A DNA stretch of 38,905 nt, from NCBI RefSeq assembly GCF_004348345.1, contig NZ_SMJZ01000070.1, forward strand, positions 1 through 38,905, given 5' to 3'. This document shows positions 30,081 to 38,515 of this stretch, piece by piece. A program made the position numbers and the translations under genes. The stretch is from Nonomuraea longispora (GTDB taxonomy: Bacteria; Actinomycetota; Actinomycetes; Streptosporangiales; Streptosporangiaceae). How positions within the stretch are numbered: the stretch's first letter is position 1; every line of letters starts with the position of its first letter. The notes under the pieces were generated by a model that did no database searches, was not told the origin of the DNA, and was given only the letters and a program-made list of their open reading frames with translations.

Positions 30081-30276
30081 GGCACAGTCCGTACCCCGCG
30101 CCGCGCGTACCGTTTCCGGACGCGCGGAAAAAGAATTCTGATTTCTCGCCGAAGATTCGACCCGAACGGCCTTCTCCTGCGTACACGTTTCGACGGCGCC
30201 GTACGTCCACCCTAGGCAGGCACTCGTGTCGAGCGAAACGTGTTCCGACAGCCCGGTCCCATCGGAGACAGACGCC

Positions 30277-30744
30277 ATGACCTTGCTGCGATCAGCTCGC
30301 CGGAGCCGGATGCAGTACGCGTGGCCGCTGGTCGCGGACGTTCGCACGGTCGGCCGGTCGCGCTCGGTCGTTCGCGATGAACTGACCTCGCTGAACCTTT
30401 CCGACGATCTGATCGACGACGCCGTCCTCATGGTGAGCGAACTGATCACCAATGCGTTCCTGTACGGCGACGGCCCGTACGAGCTCGCGCTGCACGTGGA
30501 CGCGAGAGAGATCATGTTCGTGGTCGTGGACAGCAGCCCGCTGCTGCCCGCTCCGTCACCGGACGATATGTCGGCCGAGCACGGCAGGGGGCTGCGGATC
30601 GTGGCGAGGCTCTCCGACGGCTTCTACGGCTGCCACCCGCAGCGCTACATCACCCATCCCGACCTCGTGGGCAAGGCGACCTGGTTCGCGCTGCCGCGTG
30701 AGGGCACGCCGGGCAACGTCGTGCCGATCAGGTCGGGCACCTGA
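30277..30744 (+). CDS. RsbW-like HATPase (anti-sigma/regulatory ATP-binding protein)
   Basis: The protein (155 residues from ATG 30277) has the GHKL ATPase fold of orphan anti-sigma factor-like proteins common in Streptomyces. The N box is DDAVLMVSELITNAFLYGD, the G1 box IMFVVVDSSPLLP, and the G2 box AEHGRGLRIVARLSDGFYG. Such proteins bind ATP and sequester sigma factors or anti-anti-sigma partners. ATG 30277 has GGAGA 8 bases upstream; an in-frame GTG at 30226 with AGGCAGG upstream would give 172 residues. No sigma factor or STAS-domain gene is adjacent, so its partner is elsewhere. The transcript ends at the strong hairpin just downstream. Confidence 0.85.
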   Translation: MTLLRSARRSRMQYAWPLVADVRTVGRSRSVVRDELTSLNLSDDLIDDAVLMVSELITNAFLYGDGPYELALHVDAREIMFVVVDSSPLLPAPSPDDMSAEHGRGLRIVARLSDGFYGCHPQRYITHPDLVGKATWFALPREGTPGNVVPIRSGT

Positions 30745-30763
30745 CTCGTGAACCCCGCTCGAC

Positions 30764-30808
30764 GCAGGACGCCCAGGCCGGCACATAGGCCGGGCCTGGG
30801 CGTCCTGC
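30764..30808. terminator. Strong bidirectional terminator
   Basis: GCAGGACGCCCAGGCC (30764-30779) pairs perfectly over 16 bp with GGCCTGGGCGTCCTGC (30793-30808) around a 13-base loop. It lies between the convergent HATPase gene (stop 30744) and ectD (stop 30833) and probably ends both transcripts. There is no T-tract. Confidence 0.85.
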
Positions 30809-30832
30809 TGAGGCCGGTTCAGAGCGCGGAAC

Positions 30833-31741
30833 TCAGCCGACGGGCGTGAAGTCGCGCGCCGCGATGAAGTCCGGCCGGCGCGAACTGGCCGCGTACGGCT
30901 CCACGCATGTGTTCTCGACGCTGTTGAACACGACGAAGATGTTCGAGCGGGGGAACGGCGTGATGTTGCTGTTGGACCCGTGCATGCAGTTGCAGTCGAA
31001 CATGGTCGCCGAGCCGGCCTTCCCGGTGAAGACCTCGATGCCGTGCTTGTCGGCGAGGACGGACAGGCTGCCGGGGTCGGGGGTGCCGATCTCCTGCTGC
31101 TGCAGCGACGCCTTGTAGTGGTCGTCGGGGGTCTGTCCGACGCAGGACACGAAGCTCTTGTGCGAGCCCGGCATGATCATCAGCGCGCCGTTGTGCAGGA
31201 AGTTCTCCGTCAGCGCGATGGAGATGCTCACCGCGCGCATCCTGGGCATCCCGTCCTCGGCATGCCAGGTCTCGAAGTCGGAGTGCCAGTAGAAGTCCTT
31301 GCCGTTGAACCCGGGCTTGAAGTTGACCCGGCTCTGGTGCACGTACACGTCGGAGCCGAGGATCTGCCGGGCGCGGCCCACGACGCGCGGGTTGGCCACC
31401 AGGTCGGCGAAGACCTGGCTGATCTTGTGCACCTCGAAGATCGACCGGATCTCGTTCGACCCGGGCTCAGTGATCGTACGCTCGTCCGAAAGGATCTTCT
31501 GATCCTCCGACAGCCGGCGCAACTCGCCACGGTAGAGCTCGACCTCGTCGGGTTCGAGCAGCTGGTCGACGGAGAGGAAGCCGTTCTCCGCGTAGGAGTT
31601 CAGCGTCTCGGCGTCGATGGGGCCGTCGTCCGGTGCTCCGTACACCACGGGGTCCTGCCGGTACAGCAGGGCGGGCTCCTTGGCGCTCCGGGTGGGGTAC
31701 GGGTCGCGCTGGGTCGGCTTGAGTCCTTCTGCAACGGTCAT
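30833..31741 (-). CDS. ectD: Ectoine hydroxylase
   Basis: The 302-residue PhyH-type 2-oxoglutarate/Fe(II) dioxygenase converts ectoine to 5-hydroxyectoine. The iron ligands are seen as HSD in FYWHSDFETWHAEDG and a His in MFDCNCMHGSNSNITPFPRS. The family ending VFNSVENTCVEPYAASSRRP plus DFIAARD is intact. The ATG at 31741 overlaps the ectC stop (ATGA), and AAGGAGG inside the ectC tail is its ribosome site. It is last in ectABCD and followed by a strong hairpin. The cell therefore should make hydroxyectoine, which also protects against heat and drying. Confidence 0.97.
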   Translation of the reverse strand: MTVAEGLKPTQRDPYPTRSAKEPALLYRQDPVVYGAPDDGPIDAETLNSYAENGFLSVDQLLEPDEVELYRGELRRLSEDQKILSDERTITEPGSNEIRSIFEVHKISQVFADLVANPRVVGRARQILGSDVYVHQSRVNFKPGFNGKDFYWHSDFETWHAEDGMPRMRAVSISIALTENFLHNGALMIMPGSHKSFVSCVGQTPDDHYKASLQQQEIGTPDPGSLSVLADKHGIEVFTGKAGSATMFDCNCMHGSNSNITPFPRSNIFVVFNSVENTCVEPYAASSRRPDFIAARDFTPVG

Positions 31742-32130
31742 GCTTCCTCCTTGATCAGTGGGTAGACGCCGTTCTCGTCGTGCACTTCCCTGCCGGTGCA
31801 GGGCGGATTGAAGACGCAGACGGTGCGTACGTCCGTGTGCGCGCGGAGGGTGTGACGTTCGTGACCGTTGAGGAGGTACATGGTGCCCGGCTCGATCCGG
31901 TGCTTCTCACCGGTCTCCTCGTTGGTGAGTTCGCCCTCGCCCTCGACGCAGAAGACGGCTTCGATGTGGTTCGCGTACCACATCGTGGTCTCGGTGCCGG
32001 CGTACAGAACGGTCTCGTGCAGCGAGAAGCCGACTTTCTCCCGAGCCAGCACCAGCCGCTTGCTGCGCCAGGTCGGCGCCTCCACATCGCGTTCTGTCCC
32101 GGTGATGTCTTTCAGCGAGCGAACGATCAT
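31738..32130 (-). CDS. ectC: L-ectoine synthase
   Basis: The 130-residue cupin cyclises N-gamma-acetyl-diaminobutyrate to ectoine. The start MIVRSLKDITGTERDVEAPT, VGFSLHETVLYAGTETTMWY, IEAVFCVEGEGELTNEETGE and YLLNGHERHTLRAHTDVRTV match the family along its whole length, and it ends near NPPCTGREVHDENGVYPL. The ATG at 32130 has AAAGGAG 6 bases upstream. It lies 28 bp after ectB and overlaps ectD by 4 bases. Confidence 0.97.
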   Translation of the reverse strand: MIVRSLKDITGTERDVEAPTWRSKRLVLAREKVGFSLHETVLYAGTETTMWYANHIEAVFCVEGEGELTNEETGEKHRIEPGTMYLLNGHERHTLRAHTDVRTVCVFNPPCTGREVHDENGVYPLIKEEA

Positions 32131-32158
32131 ATTTTCTCCTTTCGGCCGATTGCGGATG

Positions 32159-33406
32159 TCAGACCAGGACGGCTTTCACCGAGTCGGCGATGATGTCCAG
32201 CCCTTCGGCGAGTTCGTCGGGGGTCGCGGTGAGCGGCGGCAGCAGCTTGACCACCTCGCTCTCCGGCCCAGAGGTCTCTAGCAGGAGGTTGCGCTCGAAG
32301 GCCGCCGCGCAGACCGCGGAGGCGTGCGCGGGCTCGGTGAAGGCGATGCCCTGCGCCAGCCCGCGGCCCTTGGTGCCGCTCACACCCTCGGGGTGGGCGG
32401 CGGCGACCCGGTCAAGGGCCTCCTGCACCTGCTCGCTCTTGGCGATGGTCTCCTTCTCCATGCCCTCGTCGGCCCAGAAGTGCTTCATCGCGGCGGTCGC
32501 GGTGACGAAGGCCGGGTTCGGGCCTCGGAACGTTCCGTTGTGCTCGCCGGGCTCCCACACGTCCAGCTCGGGCTTGAGCAGGGTGACGGCGAACGGGAGC
32601 CCGTAGCCGCTCAGGGACTTCGACAGGCAGACGATGTCGGGCTTGATCCCGGCCTGCTCGAAGCTGAAGAACGGCCCGGTGCGCCCGCATCCCATCTGGA
32701 TGTCGTCCACGATGAGCAGGATCTCGTGCTGCTTGCACAGTTCGGCGAGACCGCGCAGCCATTCGGGGCTGGCCGCGTTGAGGCCGCCCTCCCCCTGCAC
32801 GGTCTCGACGATGACCGCGGCCGGGGTGTCCAGCCCGCTGCCGTTGTCGGCGAGCAGCCGCTCGAACAGCAGGAAGTCGGGCGTCTGGCCGTCGAGGTAG
32901 TTGTCGAACGGCATCACGAGGGTCTGCAGGGGGATGCCCGCGCTCTTGCGCTTCATCGAGTTGCCCGTCACCGCGAGCGCCCCGAGCGACATGCCGTGGA
33001 AGGCGTTGGTGAAGCTCACGATGGTGTTGCGGCCGGTGTACTTCCTGGCCAGCTTCAGCGCCGCCTCGACGGCGTTGGCGCCGCCCGGCCCGGGGAACTG
33101 CACGCGGTAGTCCAGGCCGCGCGGTTTCAGGATCACGTCACGGAACGTCTCCAGGAACTCCCGTTTGGCGACGGTGTACATGTCCAGGCTGTGGATGATG
33201 TTGTCGCCGCTCAGGTACTGGAGGAGATCCTCCTTCAGGTGCGGGTTGTTGTGCCCGTAGTTCAGAGTGCCGGCGCCTGCGAAGAAGTCGAGGTACGGTT
33301 GCCCCTCCTCGTCGTACAGGTGGCTTCCCGTGGCCGTGCTGAACGTGGCGGGCCAGCCCCGGCAGTAGCTGCGAACCTCTGACTCGGTGCTTTCGAAAAC
33401 GTCCAT
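32159..33406 (-). CDS. ectB: Diaminobutyrate--2-oxoglutarate transaminase
   Basis: The 415-residue class III aminotransferase makes L-2,4-diaminobutyrate from aspartate-semialdehyde, the first step to ectoine. It shows YLDFFAGAGTLNYGHNNPHL, FPGPGGANAVEAALKLARKY, TNAFHGMSLGALAVTGNS and EILLIVDDIQMGCGRTGPFF; the PLP lysine is in CLSKSLSGYGLPFAVTLLK. The ATG at 33406 follows the ectA stop by 3 bp, with AGGAG inside the end of ectA. Length is typical. Confidence 0.97.
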   Translation of the reverse strand: MDVFESTESEVRSYCRGWPATFSTATGSHLYDEEGQPYLDFFAGAGTLNYGHNNPHLKEDLLQYLSGDNIIHSLDMYTVAKREFLETFRDVILKPRGLDYRVQFPGPGGANAVEAALKLARKYTGRNTIVSFTNAFHGMSLGALAVTGNSMKRKSAGIPLQTLVMPFDNYLDGQTPDFLLFERLLADNGSGLDTPAAVIVETVQGEGGLNAASPEWLRGLAELCKQHEILLIVDDIQMGCGRTGPFFSFEQAGIKPDIVCLSKSLSGYGLPFAVTLLKPELDVWEPGEHNGTFRGPNPAFVTATAAMKHFWADEGMEKETIAKSEQVQEALDRVAAAHPEGVSGTKGRGLAQGIAFTEPAHASAVCAAAFERNLLLETSGPESEVVKLLPPLTATPDELAEGLDIIADSVKAVLV

Positions 33407-33409
33407 ATT

Positions 33410-33943
33410 TCAGCTGTCTCCTATGGGGGCTTGCTGATCGAGGGGCCCGATTCGATAGAGCACCTCTGCCTGGTGGTCCTGGGGGAACAACTCCTCGCCG
33501 AGGAGCGGCCGCCGTTCCAGATCCGCCCCTTGTTCGCGGGCGAACGCGGTGAACAACCGGTCCGACGCGATGTTGTCGGGCGTGACGGTGGCCTCCATGA
33601 ACCGGCATCCGGTGCCGGCCAGGTAGCCGAGCATGCGGCTGGCCAGGGAGCGGCCTCGCCACTCCTCGCCCACCGCGACCTGCCACACGAAGAGCGTCTC
33701 CGGCTCCCGTGGGCGGGTGAACCCGGTGATGAAGCCGCGCACGCCGTTCTCGCCGCGCGCCACGACCGAGGTGTCCGCGAAGTCGCGGCACCAGAGGACG
33801 TAGCTGTAGGGGGAATTGAGGTCAAGGATCTTGGAATCACGGGTGATGCGCCACAACTCCCGGCCGTCCTCGAGGCGGGGTGGTCCTAGTTCCTCCGTGG
33901 AGGACGGAGAATCCGCTTGCGGTCGTGGGTGTGCTGACGACAT
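33410..33943 (-). CDS. ectA: L-2,4-diaminobutyrate N-gamma-acetyltransferase
   Basis: The 177-residue GNAT enzyme acetylates diaminobutyrate using acetyl-CoA. ILDLNSPYSYVLWCRDFADT is the family start, GFITGFTRPREPETLFVWQV follows, and VGEEWRGRSLASRMLGYL is the acetyl-CoA loop with FMEATVTPDNIASDRLFTA. I chose the ATG at 33943 with CGGAG just before it; a GTG at 33973 would add 10 residues and overlap an inverted repeat. It is first in the ectABCD operon. No ectR (MarR) or aspartokinase gene accompanies the cluster. Confidence 0.95.
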   Translation of the reverse strand: MSSAHPRPQADSPSSTEELGPPRLEDGRELWRITRDSKILDLNSPYSYVLWCRDFADTSVVARGENGVRGFITGFTRPREPETLFVWQVAVGEEWRGRSLASRMLGYLAGTGCRFMEATVTPDNIASDRLFTAFAREQGADLERRPLLGEELFPQDHQAEVLYRIGPLDQQAPIGDS

Positions 33944-34419
33944 GGACTCCGAATTTACGCGAAGCGGTAACACGGATTACCGGGCCGCAAACACCCCCCA
34001 GTTTGAGCTCCAGGTTCCGGGGTACGTCTGTTGGCTTTCCCGTTTTGCCTGGTAGGCGGCATGGAAATGGTGCGGCCGACGGCGCCGCCATCATCGAAAC
34101 TGACCAGGGAACACGTGCCTCGGGGTGGTGCATGCGGGAGCCGCGCCGACGCGTGCCCGAGCGCCGGCGCCGTTGCTTATACCGCTTGATCAGCGCGCTG
34201 GGGGGCGAAAACTATTGAGAGATTAGTCACACCCTAAGTTTCAACGTCATAACGGATCGAGTTCGTCCGGTTTGAGATCTCCCCATCGAAGATCGTCCCA
34301 GGCCTCTGCTGCTGCCCGCACCGCGGCGGCGTACACACTTTTCGCGAGGACCGTTCGAGGACCGGGTCGCCGCCATCCGCCGGGCCCATGAAACTCGACG
34401 GCGTCCCGCTCCAGGACGG
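33944..34419. other. Gene-poor region holding the ect promoter
   Basis: About 480 bases separate ectA from the AraC remnant. No frame here looks like a protein. It includes the inverted repeat at 33966-33981, an AT-rich stretch at 34206-34250 (ACTATTGAGAGATTAGTC and AAGTTTCAACG) unlike its surroundings, and the presumed decayed upstream part of the AraC-type gene. The ect transcript must start in the first 150 bases or so; no clear -10/-35 pair can be named. Confidence 0.55.
33966..33981. promoter_or_regulatory. Inverted repeat upstream of ectA
   Basis: GGTAA-CACGGA-TTACC is a perfect 5+6+5 inverted repeat lying 22 bases before the ectA ATG. It is well placed for a repressor or activator site or a 5' leader hairpin of the ect operon. 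The protein involved is not known, since no ectR is nearby. Confidence 0.45.
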
Positions 34420-34725
34420 GTGGTCACCGTGCGCCCGGAAGGCGACTTCACCGTGCCCGCCATGGCGGACCGCCTGTCGATGAGCGTGCGGCACTTCAGC
34501 CGCCGCTTCTCCCGCGAGGTCGGCATGAGCCCGGAACGGTTCGTGGAGCGCGCGCGGGTCGAGGCGGCGCGGACGGCGATCGAGCAGGGCAACGCACCGC
34601 TGGAGGTGATCGCGCGCCGCCACGGATTCCTCACGGCCGAGACCATGCGCAGGTCGTTTCTCCGCCTGCTCGGGGCGCCGCCGAGCTCCTACCGCGCGCG
34701 CGACGACGCCGTCCTGCGGCGGTGA
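34420..34725 (+). pseudogene. AraC/GlxA-family regulator remnant (C-terminal DNA-binding domain only)
   Basis: The frame encodes only the AraC double helix-turn-helix: FTVPAMADRLSMSVRHFSRR, FSREVGMSPERFVERARVEA, ARTAIEQGNAPLEVIARRHG, then FLTAETMRRSFLRLLGAPPS and SYR. In GlxA-type proteins this follows an amidase-like domain of about 200 residues, which is absent. The open frame continues upstream to about 34270 without a start or any domain likeness (Pro/Arg-rich). GTG at 34420 lacks a ribosome site. The motif DGFLTAETMRRSF is well preserved, so decay or truncation may be recent, or a short DNA-binding protein is still made. It points away from ectABCD. Confidence 0.65.
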
Positions 34726-34812
34726 CGCCCGCCCGGCACGCACCCTGCAAGCTGTCAGGACCCCCTTCTGACCCCCGGCGATATGGTGTGCGAAATTTCC
34801 GGGGGAGGCACG

Positions 34813-36228
34813 GTGCACCGACGACCACATCGGGGACTGGCGTACGGGATGCTCGCGCTGGTGGTGACCGGCTGCAGCGGCGGCGGCACGCCCGCGGAGA
34901 CCGCGCCCAGCGCGCCCGTCCGCACGATCGTCGCCGGCACCCCGTCCCCGTCGCCCACGCGCCCGGCCGCCGCCGAGACGGCCTGGTCGATCGGGATGAA
35001 GGACGACGGGGACACCCATTGGCGGGATGCCCAGCTCTTCAGCGCGGGCGGCCGGTTCATGGTGACCGCCGGCGAACAACTGCGTGGCATCACGGACAAG
35101 GGCAAGCAGGCCTGGAAACGCACCTTCCGCGAGGAGCCGGAGATCTCGGTCGCCGACGGCGTGGTGATCGCCGTCCACCGGAAAGGCGGGAAACAGTCCT
35201 GGCCGCCGCCCAAGGTCGTCATGGGCATCGACCCCGCGAACGGCAGGACGTTGTGGAAGGCCACCTCCTCGCCCTACGAGTCGGTGGTCGGCGGGATGGT
35301 CTACACCCCGGTCTGCCGTGGGGAGCAGACCGAGCGCCACGACGACTGCAGGCTCAGCGCCAGAGACCCGCGCACCGGCCAGGTCCGCTGGACGATCTCC
35401 GCCGAGCACGTCGCCACCGTGACCGGCAGGTCAGGCGACGTGCTCACCATGACCACCCGGCCGAAGGGCTACCGGGGCAAACACTGGCTCATGACCCTCG
35501 ACGCCGCGTCCGGCGGGCGGCTCGGCGTCCGCGTGGAGAAGGAACGTTTCGGCGGTGAGCTGCTCTACCCCCGTGGCCAGAAGCGGGTCTCAGGACCCAC
35601 CTACCTCGCCGGCGGGCTCGTGATCATGAGCAGCAGGTCGGGCCAGGTCAGGACATTCAAGGAGATGTGCCGGCTGGACATGGTCGCGCTGAACGCGAGC
35701 ACCGGCGCGAAGAAGTGGAAGAAACGCATCAGGCTGGCCGACGCCGAGCAGGACCGCGGGTGCAGGTCCGCCCTGCCCGACGTCGCGGCCGACGGCCGCG
35801 GCCTCTTCGGCGTCGACGAGCGCGGCCACCCGCTGGTCTTCGACCTGGAGAAGGGCCGGGTCAGGTGGACGGGCGAAAAACCGGGCACGATCGTGGCCGG
35901 CGACGCGAGGACGGCGCTGGTCGAGGAGCAGGCCGACGGGAAGAAGACGCTCACCCTCTACGACCTGTCCTCGGGCGAGGCCCGCTGGAGCGACGGCGTG
36001 CCGCTGCAGCTCTGGGGCGAGATCCACGCCACGATGGTGGGGAACCGGCTGCTCGTCCACCCCGACGACTGCTCCCGCGACAGGTGCTACGTTCGCGTCT
36101 ACGACCTCGCCAAGGGTCCTCTCGACACCGTGCCCACCGGTGAGTACGCCGGCGCGGGCGACGGCTGGGTCGCCACCCGGGAGACCTCCGGCGAGACGAC
36201 GACGTTCAGCCTCAGCCGTACCGGCTGA
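34813..36228 (+). CDS. PQQ-repeat (beta-propeller) lipoprotein
   Basis: The 471-residue protein has a lipoprotein signal: basic start HRRPHRGLAYG, hydrophobic MLALVVTGC with the lipobox Cys at about residue 21, then a Ser/Thr/Pro linker. The rest has repeated beta-propeller strands of the PQQ type: GIDPANGRTLWKATSS, SARDPRTGQVRWTIS, VALNASTGAKKWKKR, VFDLEKGRVRWTGEKP and LYDLSSGEARWSDG, each with a D-x-x-x-G-x-x-x-W core. It should be anchored on the outer face of the membrane; the ligand is unknown, and these proteins often scaffold rather than bind PQQ. GTG at 34813 has GGGGGAGG 5 bases upstream; an earlier ATG at 34783 would spoil the signal peptide. It is convergent with the next gene, with 3 bp between stops. 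Confidence 0.83.
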   Translation: MHRRPHRGLAYGMLALVVTGCSGGGTPAETAPSAPVRTIVAGTPSPSPTRPAAAETAWSIGMKDDGDTHWRDAQLFSAGGRFMVTAGEQLRGITDKGKQAWKRTFREEPEISVADGVVIAVHRKGGKQSWPPPKVVMGIDPANGRTLWKATSSPYESVVGGMVYTPVCRGEQTERHDDCRLSARDPRTGQVRWTISAEHVATVTGRSGDVLTMTTRPKGYRGKHWLMTLDAASGGRLGVRVEKERFGGELLYPRGQKRVSGPTYLAGGLVIMSSRSGQVRTFKEMCRLDMVALNASTGAKKWKKRIRLADAEQDRGCRSALPDVAADGRGLFGVDERGHPLVFDLEKGRVRWTGEKPGTIVAGDARTALVEEQADGKKTLTLYDLSSGEARWSDGVPLQLWGEIHATMVGNRLLVHPDDCSRDRCYVRVYDLAKGPLDTVPTGEYAGAGDGWVATRETSGETTTFSLSRTG

Positions 36229-36231
36229 TCC

Positions 36232-37899
36232 TCAGCCCAGCGACGCGAGCACCCCCGCGACGATCGGCTGGAGATCCTCGCTCAGCCTCGACTGCACCTC
36301 GACGACGAAGCGGCCCTTGCGTACGCGGACGGAGCTTTCCCCCGTCTTCTGGACTTCGTCGGCGCCGTAGAGGCCCGGCTCACCGTCAACGAGGCCGTCG
36401 GCCTCGGCGGGGCTCGCCGACACCCACTCCACCTCGGCGATGGCCTGCCCGGAGTCCCCGTCATCGGAGTAGTCGACGTGGCACCGGCTCCTGGCGAGCT
36501 CCTGCTCGCCGATCTTGACGGGTCCCTCCACCATGGGCGTGCGCGCGATCGTCTTGCCCGGCACGTCCTTCAGCAGGTCGCACGCGTCCGGCCAGTCGTC
36601 CTTTGCCACGCCGCCCAGCTCCAGCGGGCCCCGCGCGGGGGTGGAGGCGTAGGCGATGAGGTCGTCCCCCTCGGACGTGTCCACCAGCAGGTGATCGCCG
36701 GCGACCCCGAGCCAGCGCAGCGAGCCGCCCTGCGACTCGAGGTTGAGGGGCACGGGCACCGTGGTGAGCTGCTGCGTTGCCATGTCGACGATGTTCAGGC
36801 CGGCGGGTAGCAGGGTGCCTGCGAGGCCGGAGCTGACGCCGTACCATCGCCCGCCGGCCGTGACGGACGTGATGTCGTGCGGCGTGGTCAGTGTGCGCAC
36901 CTTGCCGTTGGACACGTCGATCAGCGACATGACCACGTTGCGCGACTCGTCGAAGTGCCGCAGCCCCAGGTCGTCTCCCACGCGCAGCAGCGAGCAGGGA
37001 GAAAGGCATTCGCCGGTGCCGTTCAGGCGGGCGATCTCGCGGTCGTCGCGGCCGACCAAGGTGCGCGTGTGCTCGTCGAGCTCGATCAGGGTGGCGCCGG
37101 AGCGTACGGAGATTCCCACGAGGGAGTCCTCGGACGTGCCGGTGCGCGACCAGAGCGGCTTGCCGTCGGAGGGGTTGAAGGCGTACACGTAATGGTCGTC
37201 CCCGCAGGACTCCGAGAACACCAGGACGCTGCCGTCGGTGTCGGTGGCGGCCGACCGGGTGCCGGTCTCGCAGCCGGGCCCGTGGTGCGGGCGGCGCCAG
37301 CGTTCCTCGCCCGTGGCGGCGTCGATGGCGAGGAACTCGTCCGGCTGCTCCTCCTCGTCGCCGGAGGTCGGCTCCCCTCTGACCAGGAGCGGTACGACCC
37401 CCTCACCCATGGCGAGACCATTGCCGTGCCCGCGGATGAACGGCGTGCCCTCGTCGCCGCCGCGTTCCCACCGCAGCCGGCCGGTGCCCGCCGCGAGCCC
37501 GGTCAGATGGTGCCCCTGCTGGGACCGTGAGGCGATGACCAGGTTGTCCTTGTTGACGGCGAACCCGCTCAGCTCGCGGCCGGGCTCGCGGTAGTGCCAC
37601 CTCTTGCGGCCGGTGCCGGCGTCGTGGACGTCGAAGCCGTCGGCGCCGACGATGAAGAGCTGGCCGCCCTCCAGCCGGATGTAGCGGGCCTGCTCCTCCT
37701 GCCCGAGCCCTCTGATGCGCCAGGCCTCCCGCATGATGCCGGGGGCCGGGCCCGCGTCGGCGACCCGCCGTGGGGCGGCCGAGGCGAACGTCTGCTCCCG
37801 CCTGATCTCGGGGACGTCCTCGCCGTCCCCGCCGAAGAGCGAACAACCGGTGGTGAGCAGCAGCAAACCCACCGCTGCGGACATGCGCCGAGATGACAT
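36232..37899 (-). CDS. PQQ-repeat (beta-propeller) lipoprotein with C-terminal extra domain
   Basis: The 555-residue protein has a lipoprotein signal (MSSRRMSAAVGLLLLTTGC, lipobox Cys19) and propeller strands VHDAGTGRKRWHYREPG, GLAAGTGRLRWERGG, AIDAATGEERWRRPH and AFNPSDGKPLWSRTG. After about residue 430 a separate domain follows (PDACDLLKDVPGKTIARTP, RSRCHVDYSDDGDSGQAI, LSEDLQPIVAGVLASLG). Its Cys pair and 'DACDLL' opening resemble DUF3558-like cell-surface domains, from memory. ATG 37899 has no ribosome site and a pyrimidine-rich upstream; ATG 37884 is an alternative. It is the tail-to-tail partner of the preceding lipoprotein, perhaps a diverged duplicate. Confidence 0.82.
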   Translation of the reverse strand: MSSRRMSAAVGLLLLTTGCSLFGGDGEDVPEIRREQTFASAAPRRVADAGPAPGIMREAWRIRGLGQEEQARYIRLEGGQLFIVGADGFDVHDAGTGRKRWHYREPGRELSGFAVNKDNLVIASRSQQGHHLTGLAAGTGRLRWERGGDEGTPFIRGHGNGLAMGEGVVPLLVRGEPTSGDEEEQPDEFLAIDAATGEERWRRPHHGPGCETGTRSAATDTDGSVLVFSESCGDDHYVYAFNPSDGKPLWSRTGTSEDSLVGISVRSGATLIELDEHTRTLVGRDDREIARLNGTGECLSPCSLLRVGDDLGLRHFDESRNVVMSLIDVSNGKVRTLTTPHDITSVTAGGRWYGVSSGLAGTLLPAGLNIVDMATQQLTTVPVPLNLESQGGSLRWLGVAGDHLLVDTSEGDDLIAYASTPARGPLELGGVAKDDWPDACDLLKDVPGKTIARTPMVEGPVKIGEQELARSRCHVDYSDDGDSGQAIAEVEWVSASPAEADGLVDGEPGLYGADEVQKTGESSVRVRKGRFVVEVQSRLSEDLQPIVAGVLASLG

Positions 37900-37915
37900 A
37901 GGGGGAGGGTAGCCG

Positions 37916-37931
37916 CGGGGCTTCTGCCCCG
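37916..37931 (-). terminator. Short hairpin after the DUF5946-like gene
   Basis: CGGGGC-TTCT-GCCCCG is a 6-bp GC-only stem with a tetraloop, 8 bases after the stop at 37939 and 17 before the lipoprotein start. It may end the upstream transcript or act as a leader hairpin. There is no T-tract. Confidence 0.4.
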
Positions 37932-37938
37932 GTGCCTG

Positions 37939-38409
37939 TCACCTTCTGGGGAGGATCCTGTCGCTCCATGCGGTGATGGCGGCCCCGGCCCAGGCCTGTT
38001 CGCGTTCCTCGAAGCCCTCGGCGGGGAAGGTGCCGTCCACCGCGACGTCCACGATGGTGACGGCGTAGGCGGTCGGCGGAGGGCCGGCTTCGGGGAACGG
38101 CGGCGCTCCAGGAAAGTCGTCGAGGGTGGGTTTACGGCCGCCGTACCGGTGCGAGTTGAGGTGCCGGGCCCGCTCGGTTCCGCGGCGCACCGCCTCGACG
38201 CCGTCACGCAGGTACATGTGCAACAGGGACCAGTAGAAGGCCGGGCCACCGTCGACCGCGCGTTCGGGGTGCTGGAAGAAGTAGCAGCTCACCGACACCG
38301 CGTGCAGCGGCGACCACGGTGCCTGTCTCGAGAAGTCGAGGACCAGCAGCCGGTGGAACAGCTCCTCGCATTCGTCGCCGGCGGCTCCGCATCCCGTACA
38401 GGTGGTCAT
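37939..38409 (-). CDS. DUF5946-like protein with N-terminal Cys motif
   Basis: From the ATG at 38409 the product has 156 residues. It starts MTTCTGCGAAGDECEELFHR, with three Cys in a possible metal site (CxxC then C), followed by LHAVSVSCYFFQHPERAVDG, AFYWSLLHMYLRDGVEAVRR and a C-terminal VTIVDVAVDGTFPAEGFEER. The Cys start and the 'YxxQHP' string are those of the DUF5946 family, from memory. Function is unknown. A longer open frame reaches 38583 but overlaps the divergent MerR promoter, so the shorter start is preferred; ATG 38427 is another candidate. Divergent from the MerR gene, it may be one of its targets. Confidence 0.72.
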   Translation of the reverse strand: MTTCTGCGAAGDECEELFHRLLVLDFSRQAPWSPLHAVSVSCYFFQHPERAVDGGPAFYWSLLHMYLRDGVEAVRRGTERARHLNSHRYGGRKPTLDDFPGAPPFPEAGPPPTAYAVTIVDVAVDGTFPAEGFEEREQAWAGAAITAWSDRILPRR

Positions 38410-38478
38410 CGGCTCACGATCGTGCATGCCGGGCGGCACGGCAAGCGGATTTCGCCCACCCCGGAGCAGGGCTCGGGC

Positions 38479-38509
38479 TTGCACCTCAAGCCGCTTGACA
38501 TCCCATAGT
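38479..38509 (+). promoter_or_regulatory. MerR-type autoregulated promoter with 19-bp spacer
   Basis: TTGCAC (38479-38484) and CATAGT (38504-38509) are separated by 19 bases, the overlong spacer typical of MerR-controlled promoters. The inverted repeat TCAAG-CCG-CTTGA (38486-38498) lies inside the spacer, where a MerR dimer would bend the DNA. The -10 ends 6 bases before the ATG at 38516, so the mRNA may be leaderless. Confidence 0.65.
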
Positions 38510-38515
38510 GGCGGC

